This document shows positions 43,932 to 54,545 of a DNA stretch of 64,000 nucleotides, one piece after another. The stretch lies in contig NC_052619.1 in assembly GCF_016545825.1 (NCBI RefSeq), forward strand, positions 30,605,803-30,669,802, read 5' to 3'. Below the pieces are notes generated by a model. That model was given only the letters and a program-made list of their open reading frames with translations, made no database searches and was not told where the DNA came from. The position numbers were made by a program, and so were the translations under genes. This DNA is from Eucalyptus grandis. Taxonomy: Eukaryota; Streptophyta; Magnoliopsida; Myrtales; Myrtaceae. Each line of letters opens with the position of its first letter. The first letter of the stretch is position 1.

Positions 43932-45629
43932 TTACAGAGTCTCTAATTGCCAATTTAGAACAGCTTCAGCGGCAGAGGTTTTTTTCTGTCTCCCATGTTC
44001 GTTCACATCAGTGGGAGTAGAAACTTTAGGAACATGTCGATATCTTCCATGAGGATCAATAAACTCTTCTGCAGCTGGGAACGAGAGTTTAGAACCTTCC
44101 TTGACTAGAGGAGGAAAGTCAGTATCCTGGAACATAGCGATAGAAGAAGTAGGTGGTGCTTCTTCCGGAATTTCAAGGGGGTAAGAATGCTTCTTAGCCC
44201 ACTTAAGGATTGGCCTATAGAATGGAGAGAGGGTTTGCTTTTTCTGGGGAGGAGGTGGTGGTGTGTTTGGTGGCTCTGGTGGGGCTTGGGATGTAGTACT
44301 AGACTCTGGTGGTGGCGGTGGTGCATAGGAAACCATGAATTGGTATTTGTCGCATTCACCAAGAGTATCAATGAATGAATCTCCGTCTAAGTACCTTTGG
44401 AACATCTTATCCTTTGGCCTTTTCCGTCGAGGTGGAGGTTTTTCGAATGGGTTTACCTCGTCAGGAGAATTTATGCAGGAGGAACATTGGCAGAAAGGAT
44501 CCCAAAAACAATGACCATAATTGTCTTTATGGTAATGGATAGGTTGTCCATTACCATCGAAGTGTCGAACATGCTTTTTTGGATCTAGTTCGGAAATGGA
44601 TTGAGGAACACATGGTTCAATCATCAAGAAGGTTTGGAAGATAGAAGGATTTTCTTCCTTTTCCTTGCCAAATCTGATGGAAACAGTTCCATCTTTTTTC
44701 CTTACAAACTCTGAGTCTGTGGACTGGATAGGCTTGTTGTGCTGATGTAGCTTCTCATAGTTGGTAATCCAGGTTTCTGGTAGAAGTTTGGCCAACGTAT
44801 CCTTTGGAATCTGTCTAGGAACATGAATACAGGATGCCTGGTCATTTTGCATGGAGATGAACAAGGCATCTTCATTACCATTGTTGAAGTTGAGATCAAG
44901 CGCATGGTTCTGCACTCGATAAACCATTTGGTAATGTAGTGTTGCAGCTACAGAATCAGCAGTTTGAGGGGCTCCGGTAAGTTGAACTTGGACTTTCATA
45001 AAAGAGAGTAACTGAGGATCTGAAAGAGCTATGTTGAAATTGGGGTATAGAGTGACAAAGACCGTTCCTGCATTCAAAGTAGTTTGAACAGTACCAATGC
45101 AAGCATGCTGGTATTGTAAAAACCTGGTGTCTAGCAATGCTATTCTTGCCACAACCGGCAAACCTTTTCGACCATGGAATGTGAGAGCAACGCGAACAGC
45201 TCTATAATGGACATGAGTGTATCCCTGTTGAGCCCATTGTCTGGGAAACTCTGGAGGGATCTGTAGAGTAACAAAGTATTCCTTTTCAGTAGCAGGAATA
45301 GGATGCTGGTCGAATTTGGAGGATTGGACGTACTCCTTTACTTGCTTTGGGCTTTGGTGAATCAGCTGGTGAATAGAGTGGATAGGTGAGAAAGATGAGG
45401 TTGGTTTTGCAAAAGTAGAATAAGGGTTCATAAGGGGAAGGTGGGTTTCAGAAATCTTGATTCCATCGCTAAGAGAGACTTCATAAAGATAATCAATCTT
45501 AGAAGCATTAGAAACACGAAATTCTGGAGGTGTTGAAGATGAAGTTGAAGGTACAAGAGTAACTGGTGCTTCGAGAATTTTTGGTTCTGTAGACATGATA
45601 AGAGGAGATCTTCTCAGCTCTGGATTCAC
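43932..45629 (-). CDS. Viral movement protein ORF (565 codons, open), endogenous pararetrovirus
   Basis: The longest open frame in the window. About residues 100-270 look like the 30K-superfamily movement domain (cell-to-cell spread through plasmodesmata): an F-V-T-L-Q-I-P start, then VARIALLDTRFLQYQHACIG with the conserved Asp, then a beta-rich stretch to A-L-D-L-N-F. The C-terminal half is Pro-rich (P-P-P-P-P runs) and holds a C-x-C-x2-C cluster (F-C-Q-C-S-S-C) near residue 384. It starts about 40 bases after the primer site, as expected for the first viral ORF. No stop or frameshift interrupts it, unlike every other viral segment here. Whether it is expressed is unknown. Confidence 0.78.
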   Translation of the reverse strand: MNPELRRSPLIMSTEPKILEAPVTLVPSTSSSTPPEFRVSNASKIDYLYEVSLSDGIKISETHLPLMNPYSTFAKPTSSFSPIHSIHQLIHQSPKQVKEYVQSSKFDQHPIPATEKEYFVTLQIPPEFPRQWAQQGYTHVHYRAVRVALTFHGRKGLPVVARIALLDTRFLQYQHACIGTVQTTLNAGTVFVTLYPNFNIALSDPQLLSFMKVQVQLTGAPQTADSVAATLHYQMVYRVQNHALDLNFNNGNEDALFISMQNDQASCIHVPRQIPKDTLAKLLPETWITNYEKLHQHNKPIQSTDSEFVRKKDGTVSIRFGKEKEENPSIFQTFLMIEPCVPQSISELDPKKHVRHFDGNGQPIHYHKDNYGHCFWDPFCQCSSCINSPDEVNPFEKPPPRRKRPKDKMFQRYLDGDSFIDTLGECDKYQFMVSYAPPPPPESSTTSQAPPEPPNTPPPPPQKKQTLSPFYRPILKWAKKHSYPLEIPEEAPPTSSIAMFQDTDFPPLVKEGSKLSFPAAEEFIDPHGRYRHVPKVSTPTDVNEHGRQKKTSAAEAVLNWQLETL

Positions 45630-45672
45630 CTATCAAGCGCATGGAATGGATAATATCAAAAACGGGACCATG

Positions 45673-45684
45673 GCTCTGATACCA
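45673..45684 (-). promoter_or_regulatory. Viral tRNA-Met primer site (reverse-transcription origin)
   Basis: The reverse strand reads TGGTATCAGAGC, complementary to initiator tRNA-Met, between the promoter region and the first ORF. This is by convention base 1 of caulimovirid genomes and confirms the genome is circularly permuted in this copy. Confidence 0.88.
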
Positions 45685-45990
45685 TGAATGGACCTAGACT
45701 TAGAACCAGGGAAGGAGAGTAAATTTCCTGCAGGTATGCATCCCACAGTGGGCGAACTTAGCCCTTCAGGGACAACCTGTTAGCAGAAAACCACTCAGCC
45801 TTTTAGTTCCGAGCCTAGAGACACCCAGAGATGCCATGATGGAATCGTTTCTAACCTACCCAAGCTGCATTTCTTAAACGATCCTACCAGGCTGTAGAAG
45901 AAGAGGAATTTAGAAAGCCATGGAGAGATTTTCACAAAGCACACTCTTTACTTCAGGGGACTCTGCCCAAAACATTACATCCTCTTCGCC

Positions 45991-45999
45991 TTATATAGG
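45991..45999 (-). promoter_or_regulatory. Viral pregenomic promoter TATA box
   Basis: Reverse-strand CCTATATAAGG-type TATA about 310 bp before the primer site, in the non-coding region. This is the 35S-like pregenomic RNA promoter position. Upstream (46080-46170) are repeated TACAGT words. Confidence 0.65.
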
Positions 46000-46177
46000 C
46001 AGAAAGAGGTCATAACGACACACAGGGACCTAGCTCATGGGTCTGGATACAAACAAGGGCACCGAAAGGGAATTATTCGCACACTATGAATAGAAACTGT
46101 AATGTGAACAGTACTTTCCCTAGCTTAGTGCTACAGTAAAAGTGAATAGTGATTTGCTACAGTGAAAATGTACGGAC

Positions 46178-46597
46178 TCAACGGTCTCGTCCGTCACGAG
46201 CATTGTAGCTACAAACTAAGTCATCTGAGCTGTTTTCTAGGAGATGTGCCTCGTACTTCTGTTCAAGGGCTTCGAGGTCTTCTGGTGAGAGGATTTGATT
46301 CAGCCTTCGTGATGAGGATGCTTGTTCATGAGCCCAATGTGATGCTTCTTCTTCAGCCCAATTTGTATTCTCGTCTTGTTGAGGGTCAGGAATTCTTGGC
46401 TGAGGCCAGTTGGATGACTTTGCATAGAAAGATGTGTCCATGCTTTGGAACTGTTCGTAGGGATCTTGGGACAGAGGTCCTCCAAAGCGTGCATAGGGGT
46501 CTTGGGTGGATTGGACAATGTCATCTTCGCTTGTCATTTCAGGCTCTTGGGACGATGAGGCTTGTGCAGTATTGTCCGAGTGCTTCCTTAGCTTCAC
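46178..46597 (-). pseudogene. Small viral ORF (139 codons) before the non-coding region
   Basis: Reverse-strand frame with an acidic, Gln/Ser-rich composition (repeated D-P-Y-x-x-F and S-Q-E-P) and a C-terminal L-E-A-L-E-Q-K-Y helix. The position downstream of RNase H and before the promoter matches the extra 3' ORF of unknown function in some endogenous caulimovirid genera. I recognise no domain. Confidence 0.5.
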
Positions 46598-46713
46598 GGT
46601 GCTAGGTCATAATGATCCCACGTGGTGGGTGCATTATTCCAAATCTCTTCGGAAATGGTCTTGTTTTCCTGGCACAGGATTCTCTGGAGTTCTCGATACT
46701 CATGTTCACAAAG

Positions 46714-47369
46714 TCAAACAGATCTATGATAAGTTTTGAAAATCCGGGCTTCTCTGCTGTTCAAGTTAGGTTTATAGGATGTGGTTCCTATTTCTAGTGG
46801 TGCATCGAGAATAGTACCATTATTTCTACAAAAATTCCAAGGACGTCGGAGAAACAGGATAGTATGGACTTCAGGATTTGGCATTATCAATCTCAGTTCT
46901 TTTTCCAAGGCTTGTTTCCAACATGTAGGATGATAGAACCAATTTAGAAATTCTAAAAGATTTCTATCACATTCTTTTTCAATGTTTCTTCCAAGCAGGA
47001 ATATCCTTGTGAGGTTAGCAATGAATCTTCTGGTTGGGATTTCAAAAGCTATTAGATACTTATTGGTTAAGTACCATAATAACGTTTTGAGCTGTTCAGG
47101 GAAATCATCTTCCTTCCAGATAAGAGGATGAATGAAAGGATAATTCATATTTAACCTAAAAGGATAAAGAATCGAACCTCCATTGAATCTGAATAGGTCT
47201 GTGTGGCTTTACCACATGAGGTTCTCCAAGTTTTCAAAGCAAGGTCATCGTTACGGATTTGCTGAATAATCTCCTGGGGATATTTCCAGCTTTGTGAATC
47301 TTTGATGTTCTCAATTTTGTATTTTACTCCATGGTTGAGCATATGGAAAGCAGGCCTTTTGATATACAT
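46714..47369 (-). pseudogene. Viral ORF segment after RNase H, broken
   Basis: Two reverse-strand pieces (47151-47369 and 46714-47148) in different frames: one begins at I-N-M-Y-I-K-R-P-A-F, the other is Trp/Phe-rich (P-F-I-H-P-L-I-W-K-E-D) with a C-W-K-Q-A-L-E-K-E segment. They may be the start of the small 3' ORF or the polyprotein end. Function not recognised. Confidence 0.5.
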
Positions 47370-48728
47370 GTTAATCTCGGCTGGTGCCTTTGGCCTTGAT
47401 AAGAAATCAGCAAGTACATTCTTCTTTCCAGGAATATGCTTAGTTTCAAAGGAGTATTTTGAAAACCATTCAGCCCATCGAAGCAGTTGGGAATTTGGAA
47501 TCTGCTTCTATTTAAACTTGGTCATCTGAGGGAAAGATGCCATGTCTAATTCCACCAGAAAGTGGTGGCCTATGAGATGAAACTCAAATTTTTTGATTCC
47601 ATTTTTGACTGCTAAGATTTCTTTGAAAGTGGAATGGTAATGCATTTCAGCTTGGGAAAACTTTCCACTTTTATGAGCACAGAGGAGTCTCTTACCATCG
47701 ATTTCTTCAAAGAGTACAGCTGCCCAGTATTCATCACTGGTGTCAGTTTGGAGAATTCTTTTGCCTGCTGATGGTATTTGTAATGGTGGGAGATTCTGCA
47801 TAATCTCCTTAAGTTCAGCGACTGCTTTGGTATGTGTTTTTCCCCAAGGTGGGGAATTCTTCTTCAGCATGGATTGCAATGGGATTAGAAGTTTTGCAAT
47901 ATTTGGGACAAAAACCCTGAGATAATTAATTATCCCAAGAAATTGCTGGACTTGCTTTGTTGTGAAGTTGTCCTAAGGAAACTTCAATAATTCTTGAGCT
48001 ATATGCGGCCCTGGGTAATATGTACATTTGTTAAGGTGCATACCAAGAAATTCAATTTCTGTCTGGGCAATATTCATCTTCCTTTGGGAAAGCATAATGC
48101 TATGCTTTTTTATGATTTCTGCAAACTACTCAAGGAGTTTACAGTGTGACTGTTCATCAGGACTGTAGAGCATAATATCATCAATATACACGGCTGCACT
48201 TGATAGGATTGGTTGGAAGATGCGACACATGGCTTTTTGGAAAAGAGATGGTGCTACCTTTAAGCCAAAAGGAAGAACTTTCCATTGGAAGTGCTGGTTC
48301 GGGATACAGAATCCTGTTTTGGATCTGTCTTTAGGATGGATGCCCAATTGCCAAAATCCGGCTTTGAGGTCAAATTTGGAATAGATGTGGGCCTTGGTTA
48401 GACCACTGAAGAGAGAATCTCTAGATGGTAAAGGGAATTTATCATCTTGGAGGAAAAGATTGAGAGGTTGATAGTTGATTACCAATCTCATTTTTCCTCT
48501 GTTTTGTTCGGCACGCTTATTGACATAAAAGGCTTCACAAGCCCATTGTGAGTTAGAAACTTCAATAAGGCCTTGTTGCAAAAGTTCTGAGCATTCCGTT
48601 TGAGCTAGAACCAAATGTTCTAGCCTCATTCCCATGTGGCTCGCCTTAGTTGGGTTTATGTCTTCATTTTTCTTAAAAGGAAGACGAACAAAGAACTCTG
48701 GGTTTTCCCATAAAGGATGAGAGCTCAA
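47300..48728 (-). pseudogene. Viral reverse transcriptase and RNase H, broken
   Basis: 48126-48728 (about 200 codons) carries caulimovirid RT: RMRLV-type K-M-R-L-V-I-N-Y-Q-P-L-N, F-P-L-P, a Y-S-K-F-D-L-K-A-G-F-W-Q segment (first catalytic Asp), LPFGLKVAPSLFQKAM and the catalytic Y-I-D-D-I-M. The connection domain (47880-48125) is broken by stops. 47508-47879 is RNase H: L-Q-T-D-T-S-D (catalytic Asp), an S-x-K-F-S-Q-A-E-x-x-Y segment (catalytic Glu), K-F-E-F-H-L-I-G-H. The chain continues to about 47300 with H-I-P-G-K-K-N and D-F-L-S-R-P, typical of the RNase H end. RT copies pregenomic RNA to DNA. Motif residues survive but the frame does not. Confidence 0.85.
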
Positions 48729-48767
48729 CCTACCTACAGTTCCTCTTTACTTGTCTTCAGGTTTAGG

Positions 48768-50443
48768 TAGGGGTGTGCATGGTCCGAGCGGGCGGTTCCC
48801 GACCTAGAACCAGGAACCGCCCGCTAAGGACCGGTTCCGAAAAATCGGAACCGGAATCCACCCGTTTGTTGCATGGATCCACCCGAACCGGACCGTCGAT
48901 CCCGGTCCAATTCCCGGGTGGATCCATGGAACCAATCTTGACGCAAAAAAATTTTGGTTTTCAACATAGAACGACTACGTGACATCAAAACAAGCCAAAG
49001 AAAGAAAAACCAAATTTAAGTACATGGAGATGCGGATGGCGGGAGAAGTAAACGCAGTGAAATGGTGATAGGATTAGGAGCCGAAGACGAAGGGAGTGAG
49101 ATGAGATCTAGGGTTTCTTTTAGTAATTTTTTTTTTTTAATATTAAAAAGATTCTGGTCCGATCCGGGTGGGCGGGCGGGTGGATCCGCCCATGGAACCA
49201 TGAACCGAGAACCGGACCGGTTCCCTCAAGAACCGCCGGTTCGGGAGGTTCGGTTTGATTACAGGCGATTCGGGCGGTTCCCAGGTATTTTGCACACCCC
49301 TAGGCTATGTAGCACCGACACGCGACACGACACGAGTGTCGAGACACGACACGACACGTCGACACGTCATTTCTAAAAAATAGAAAATTCCGACACGTTG
49401 CACACGTTGTATATTAAATGAATATTTTTATTTTTAATTAAATTTGATTCAAATTTATAAATAAATAATTAATTAAAAAAGAGCCTATAATAAATTTATA
49501 CTAATAATATTAACAAATCAATTCATTTGAAATTCGAAAGATATATTCGTAATTAATGCGAAATATTTTTTTAATTTTAATAAAAATTATCGATGAAACT
49601 AAAAATTAATAAGAAATTAAAATCAATTTATTTAAATAAATCTATGATTTTCTATCATAACCAAAATTTATCATTACTCAAAATTTAATATTTTTATTTT
49701 TCGAAATCATTTTTTAATCATTAATTTAATTTTTCGGTTAAAAAAATCCCCAAAATCAACCCCTTCTTTCGTTCGTCCTTTTCCCTCCACTCCCACGTTT
49801 CTTTTACTTTTTTTCCCTCCCTTCCCTCCGCCCACTTGACAGTGACAGGTGAGCTGTCACTTCCCCCCCATCCTCTCTCACGCCATCAGAACTCGTTTCT
49901 TATTTTTTTGGATTTCTTTATAGAAAACCCTAGCGAGCCGCGAGCCTTTTCCTCCTTGCCGCGCCGCACGACCCCCTTCCCTCCTCTCCTCTTCCTCTCG
50001 TCGCCGATCCATCGCAACAGTGACGGCCCTCACCTCTCTCTGGCCGTCTCTCGCCGTCGCGGTGGTCCGTTTGTGGCTTCGTCTCGCAGGGGGGAGTTTG
50101 CCTTCTCTCTTCTTTCTCTCTGTTCGGCTCTTTCTCTAGCCGTCTCTCGCCGTCGCGGTGGTCCGTTCGTGGCTTGGTCTCGCCGGCGCTCACGGCCTCT
50201 GCTCCGTCTCGCCGGCGCTCGCGACCTCTGCTCCCTCGCCCTCCCTCGCCTCCACCCTCCATCAATTTTCCGGACACGCGTGTCGACGCGTGTCGATAAA
50301 AGTTGACTGCGTGTCGGAAAATCCGACACGCGTTGACCGCGTGTCCGAGCGTGTCCGAGCGTGTCGACGTGTCCGACACGCTCCGACACGTGTCGGACAC
50401 GACACGGAGGCATGGACAACGTGTCCGTGCTTCATAGCCCCTA
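48768..50443. mobile_element. hAT-type DNA element 1 (non-autonomous), TSD GGTTTAGG, host to element 2
   Basis: Terminal inverted repeats TAGGGGTGTGCA (48768-48779) and TGCACACCCCTA, the latter now split across the inner insertion. The 8-bp duplication GGTTTAGG is at 48760-48767 and 50444-50451. An 8-bp duplication with a short TIR of this kind indicates hAT. The interior is made of CCGG.TTCCC/GGGAACCGG palindromic words typical of this MITE family, without transposase. It sits in the viral relic just upstream of RT; viral coding-like sequence resumes after 50451. Confidence 0.88.
49305..50437. mobile_element. hAT-type DNA element 2 (1133 bp), TSD CCCCTAGG, nested in element 1
   Basis: Ends CTATGTAGCACCGACACG and the reverse complement CTATGAAGCACGGACACG. 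The exact 8-bp duplication CCCCTAGG is at 49297-49304 and 50438-50445. The outer 100-170 bp on each side are packed with CGACACG/CGTGTCG words (subterminal repeats, usually transposase binding sites). The middle has an AT-rich 350-bp part and a GC-rich part (49840-50260) with overlapping open frames rich in Arg/Ser/Pro; I take these as non-coding or captured sequence. A partial inverted copy is at 53924-54545. Confidence 0.88.
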
Positions 50444-50525
50444 GGTTTAGGTTGAGGGGTTTTGGGTTGGGCAAACTTATTTTTATTTTTGTCTTCTACT
50501 AATGATTTTCTTTTTTTCAAAATTG

Positions 50526-52162
50526 ATAAATAGTAAAAAATTTATGATCTTTCAAGTTTTAAAAAATCGTGAAAATTAATATATGATTTTACGCGTCAAT
50601 ATGTATGGGCTTATCCATTTGCTTTTTTCAACATATCACTTCAAATTGTACCTGCGAATTATGAAGAGATTCTCTCTTTATTTTTCTTTTTTTTTTTTTT
50701 TTTTTTGCATGAAAGATTCAATAATTGAAATTTCTGTGGAGGTACACACAGTGCATGAAGTCTTCATGCCATGAATCATGCTAAACTTTGCAACTAATAA
50801 AATGAGAACTGCATCTGTGTCTATCTTTTATTTCGCTATAGTATGAAGACTAGGAAGATGTTGCAGAGCAACACCACCAATCGAAACATAAATAATAAAG
50901 TATGAAAATAAAATCAAAATCACATGAGGCACATGATATACTTGAAAACCCAAAAAGGGAAAAATTACAGGAAGAGAAAAGGGTTTCATTATCTTCAAAA
51001 TATTTCTCTGAGGCATTCTAAAGCCCACAACTAGATCACTTGATATTGTCACTTGATCTGCCAAATCACAAATTTCCTGACTCCATTGGGATCGAATGGC
51101 TACAATGTAAAGTAACAATATTAAGCATTCCAGCCGTCCGATTTGGCAAATTTTGTATGTTTGAAAAGTTCTTGCAGAGACTACAGGCCACTAATACCGC
51201 TTTACTGTAATTTTAATGAGGTTGACTTTCAATCAAATATTCATCAAACATTGGTGCAAAAATTAGGTATCCACAAGAGGAAAATATAGCACTTTCCGAA
51301 GTAATTTCTTTGCTTTTGTTATTCACTTTAGTCCACTATACATATCTGAAAGGGCAAAAACTAATTTATTTCCCCTAGCCTACTTTCAATGGATCTCAAA
51401 GCTTAAACCTGCCTTATATATATTTCGAAGTATGAAACCAGCTATAGAATACCAATTTATATTCAAATCAAAGTAATATTGAAGACAAGTCCTTTCCCCC
51501 AAGTCTATAGATGCTCCAATTTAGCTATAGAAGTCCACCATGTCTTGGAGAGTCCACTTTCTGCCTGTAGATTCATTTTGATATCTCGACAATATTTTGT
51601 TGATTGTCTATTCACTACTTGTACGTAGGTCTGTCCAAATTGCTCATTCACATTCAAAACTCTTTGACGATGATACGGTGTCATGTAGTTTGTTCACCTT
51701 CGGCATTTTTGAGGTCTATCATTTGATGTTTTATCGACCTATTACCACAAACGCACATATAATTTGTTTCTGATCTTTTTGTGATTATTGAGATAGTCAT
51801 GAGGATATTCTTACCACAATCGTTTGATTAATTTTTCAGTTTTAAAAGGAATACATAATATTCACCAATAAGACATAAACTCTCACTTTGCACAATTTAT
51901 AATGTAAACATTAATTAAAAAGTACTGCGATAATCTAACATTAAATTTATATATCATTAGATGATAGATATCACACACATACATGAACTACTAAAATTTG
52001 GATCACCCCTGTTGCGGCATTGGACATATGTGAAAATCAATCCGCCAATGGTCGAATATCAGGTCATGCTAGTCGAGAAACAAAAGATAAAAGATAGATA
52101 AGGAAGGGGAGCAGTTTACGACCATCCGTCCCAATTCTTTACCCGGAAATTTTTTTTCACTA
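50526..52162. other. Intergenic DNA without a recognisable gene
   Basis: AT-rich, no supported ORF. A poly-T run at about 50678-50706. The viral relic fades out at about 50525, so the right viral boundary is approximate. Confidence 0.5.
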
Positions 52163-52680
52163 AAGGTGTATTTATTTGATGGGAAACTTTTTGATGGAGA
52201 AAAATGTTATTCGTAAAAATCATTTCAAAGAAATGGTTGACTTTCGGTTGTTTGACAATGTATTGAAAAACAAAATGATAATTTTTCTATATAAATCTGA
52301 CTATCTTCCAAATATATAAGTCACATTAAGGCCAGATTTAGTCCAGTAGACCTATAATAAATTGAGCGCTTATATGTGATTAAAGCTAATGGAGAAATCA
52401 ATCTGAAGAGAGAGAAAATAGCTTGAAGAGGAGGGAACACCGGTGGAGAGAGAGAGAGAGATATTGATTCAAGCTCTATACAAGCGTGCATGTGGAAAAA
52501 AAGCTTAGCCAAATGATTCTTCTTTTCAAGATGGGAAATCATTTCACTCAAATTTAAGTATGATTATTTTCCTTGATGGAAAAATCTTTTCTGTTGAGTA
52601 TCCACTTTTAGCAAGCTAAACACATGAAAATTTGGAAAATCATATCATAAAAAACATATTCTTAAAACAAACGCACCCTA
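52163..52680. mobile_element. MITE with GTGCGTTTGTTT-type inverted ends
   Basis: The left end AAGGTGTATTTATTTGATGG and the reverse complement of the right end, TAGGGTGCGTTTGTTTTAAG, are imperfect inverted repeats of the well-known plant 'GGGTGCGTTTGTTT' MITE type (hAT-like). The ~518-bp interior has no transposase and holds a (GA)n run at about 52446-52462. No clean target duplication was found. Confidence 0.6.
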
Positions 52681-53923
52681 ATTTTGCTACATATTTTACA
52701 AAAATCCTTGCTACTGTATTCTTCCTCACTAATATAGAGATAATTATGGTATGTGGATATTAACCCACTTCATTGTCTTCACCCATTTCTCTATCATCAT
52801 CTTGACATTACCTCCAGTCAGGGACGTTGACTGATTAAAGGGAGTAATCACGAGCCACCTCTCGACAAATATGTTTGAGTTTTCCTTTTTTCTTTTTTTC
52901 TTTTTCTTTTTTCAAGAATTATGTCTGTGTTCCCTTTTTGATGGTTAAAGTTGAGAAATGGGACAACCCACAAGAGAATTATATGTGCTTGGCCGAAAAA
53001 ACAGGGCTGGTTTTTTGTTATTTGAGGATAAGCACAGGTACCTCCGGCACAGTGCCGTGTGCTCCGACCCAGCTTCTGTAAAAGTTGTTTGGCATTTTTG
53101 AGGGGAAAAAAACCTAACTTTATGTTCTCCTTCAACTTTTCTGCTTTTGCTTTGCTTCCGTAAGATAATGCAGACTAAAAAAAATTCTTCACTAGGTGGA
53201 TTAATTAATTCTAAGTAAATATAACACTAAGAATTAAACTTCTTCTTCCATTAATTTCGGTTAACTGAAGCTCACATGTTGATCAGGCCGATTCAAAGTA
53301 TAATGTCTAGATAATGGACGCTTTCATGAAATGTCATGTTCGCATAACATAATTGTTGTGTCATGTCATGATCAAAGCTTCAGCTATAGATTTTTCCTGA
53401 TTTTTAAACTTTATTTTTAAATGCCCAATGAGGTGAAAAGGTGTTGCCATCTAAATTGCGCAGTGACTTATTTATATAATAACGTGACCAATATACTTAA
53501 GTCAGATCCCCGTGATAGCATAAATGTGCAATCTGACTCAAGATTGTGCAGTATAGAACCTAAAAGTACTTTGTTAATACTTAAATTAAGGTCACCATAT
53601 ATTTTCATAAAATTATTGGACACATTATAGCGACCTTGATCTTCATGGGGCATGTTTAATTTGGTCAGAAAAAATCGAGTTTGCTGATAAACCAGACCTA
53701 AATTAATGTGTTGTTTCTTAACATCCAGAAGCTGAAATGAATTAAATTCAAACTAAATCTTATGAAGTTCTGAAAGAATTGAATTTTTTTGAAGAATGCG
53801 GAGATCAAACATTGCATCTCCCTGGAAAGGTTGCCCGATGTTTAGCATTCACCAAGTTGGAGACAAAATGGAAGTGGCCAGATGCTGCTGAAGACATCTA
53901 ATAAATGAGACTTCTGCATTCAG
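52681..53923. other. Intergenic DNA without a recognisable gene
   Basis: No domain recognised. A short stretch (53790-53900) reads E-F-F-E-E-C-G-D-Q-T-L in one frame without a start or homology I know. Confidence 0.45.
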
Positions 53924-54545
53924 GTATGAAGCACAGTGGCAAGTTGTCCGTGCTTCCGTGTCGTGTCCGACACGTGTCAGAGCGTGTCAGACACGTCGAC
54001 ACGCTCGGACAATGTCGGACATGCGATCAACTTTTATCGACACGCTTGTCGATGCGTGTCGGAAGACTAATGGAGGGTGGAGGCAAGGGAGGGCGAGGGA
54101 GCAGAGGTCGCGAGCGCCGGCGAGATGGAGCAGAGGCCACGAGCGCCGGCGAGACGCAGCCACAAACGGACCACCGCGACGGCGAGAGACGGCTAGAGAA
54201 AGAGCCAAACAAAGAGAAAGAAGAGGGGCAAACTCCCGCCGGCGAGACGAAGCCACGAACGGATCACCGCGACGGCGAGAGACGGCCAGAGAGAGGTGAG
54301 GGCCGCCACTGTTGCGATGGATCGGCGACGAGAGGAAGAGGAGAGGAGGGAAGGGGGTCGTGCGGCGCGGCAAGGAGGATAGGAAAAGGAGGGCTTGGCG
54401 GCTCGCTAGGGCTTTTCATAAAGAAATCCAAAAAAAAATAAGAAAGGAGGTCTGATGGCGTGAGAGAGAGAGGAGGGGAGGGGGAAGTGACAGCTCACCT
54501 GTCACTGTCAAGTGGGGGAGGGGAAAAAGTAAAATAAAGGAAGGA
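53924..54545 (-). mobile_element. Partial inverted copy of hAT-type element 2
   Basis: Starts TATGAAGCACAGTGGCAAG..., matching the reverse complement of the right end of element 2, and continues with the same CGACACG-rich subterminal zone and GC-rich core as far as 'cacctgtcactgtcaagtggg' (the reverse complement of about 49830-49855). The opposite terminus is missing, so it is truncated. The 178-codon forward ORF is a by-product of the GC-rich core. Confidence 0.8.

Larger units (their letters stand above)
41583..50525 (-). mobile_element. Endogenous plant pararetrovirus (Caulimoviridae), rearranged and decayed
   Basis: The segment carries nearly all caulimovirid domains: movement protein, coat protein with CCHC knuckle, aspartic protease, RT, RNase H, and a non-coding region with TATA box and tRNA-Met site. 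There is no integrase and no LTR. Most is on the reverse strand in circularly permuted order (RT-RNase H, small ORFs, promoter, primer site, movement protein, coat start), but the coat-protease part (41583-43000) is on the forward strand, so the relic contains an inversion at about 43000. It is interrupted by nested hAT-type elements (48768-50443). Movement-protein style and a small 3' ORF suggest a florendovirus- or petuvirus-like genus; this is tentative. Many frame breaks make it a non-functional fossil. Confidence 0.88.

Noticed and set aside
49836..50520. ORFs of 110-196 codons on both strands
   Set aside because: They overlap the GC-rich core and CGACACG repeats of hAT-type element 2; only the first few codons of the reverse-strand one (near 50460-50520) are viral sequence.
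53905..54441. 178-codon forward ORF
   Set aside because: It is the GC-rich core of a truncated inverted copy of hAT-type element 2.
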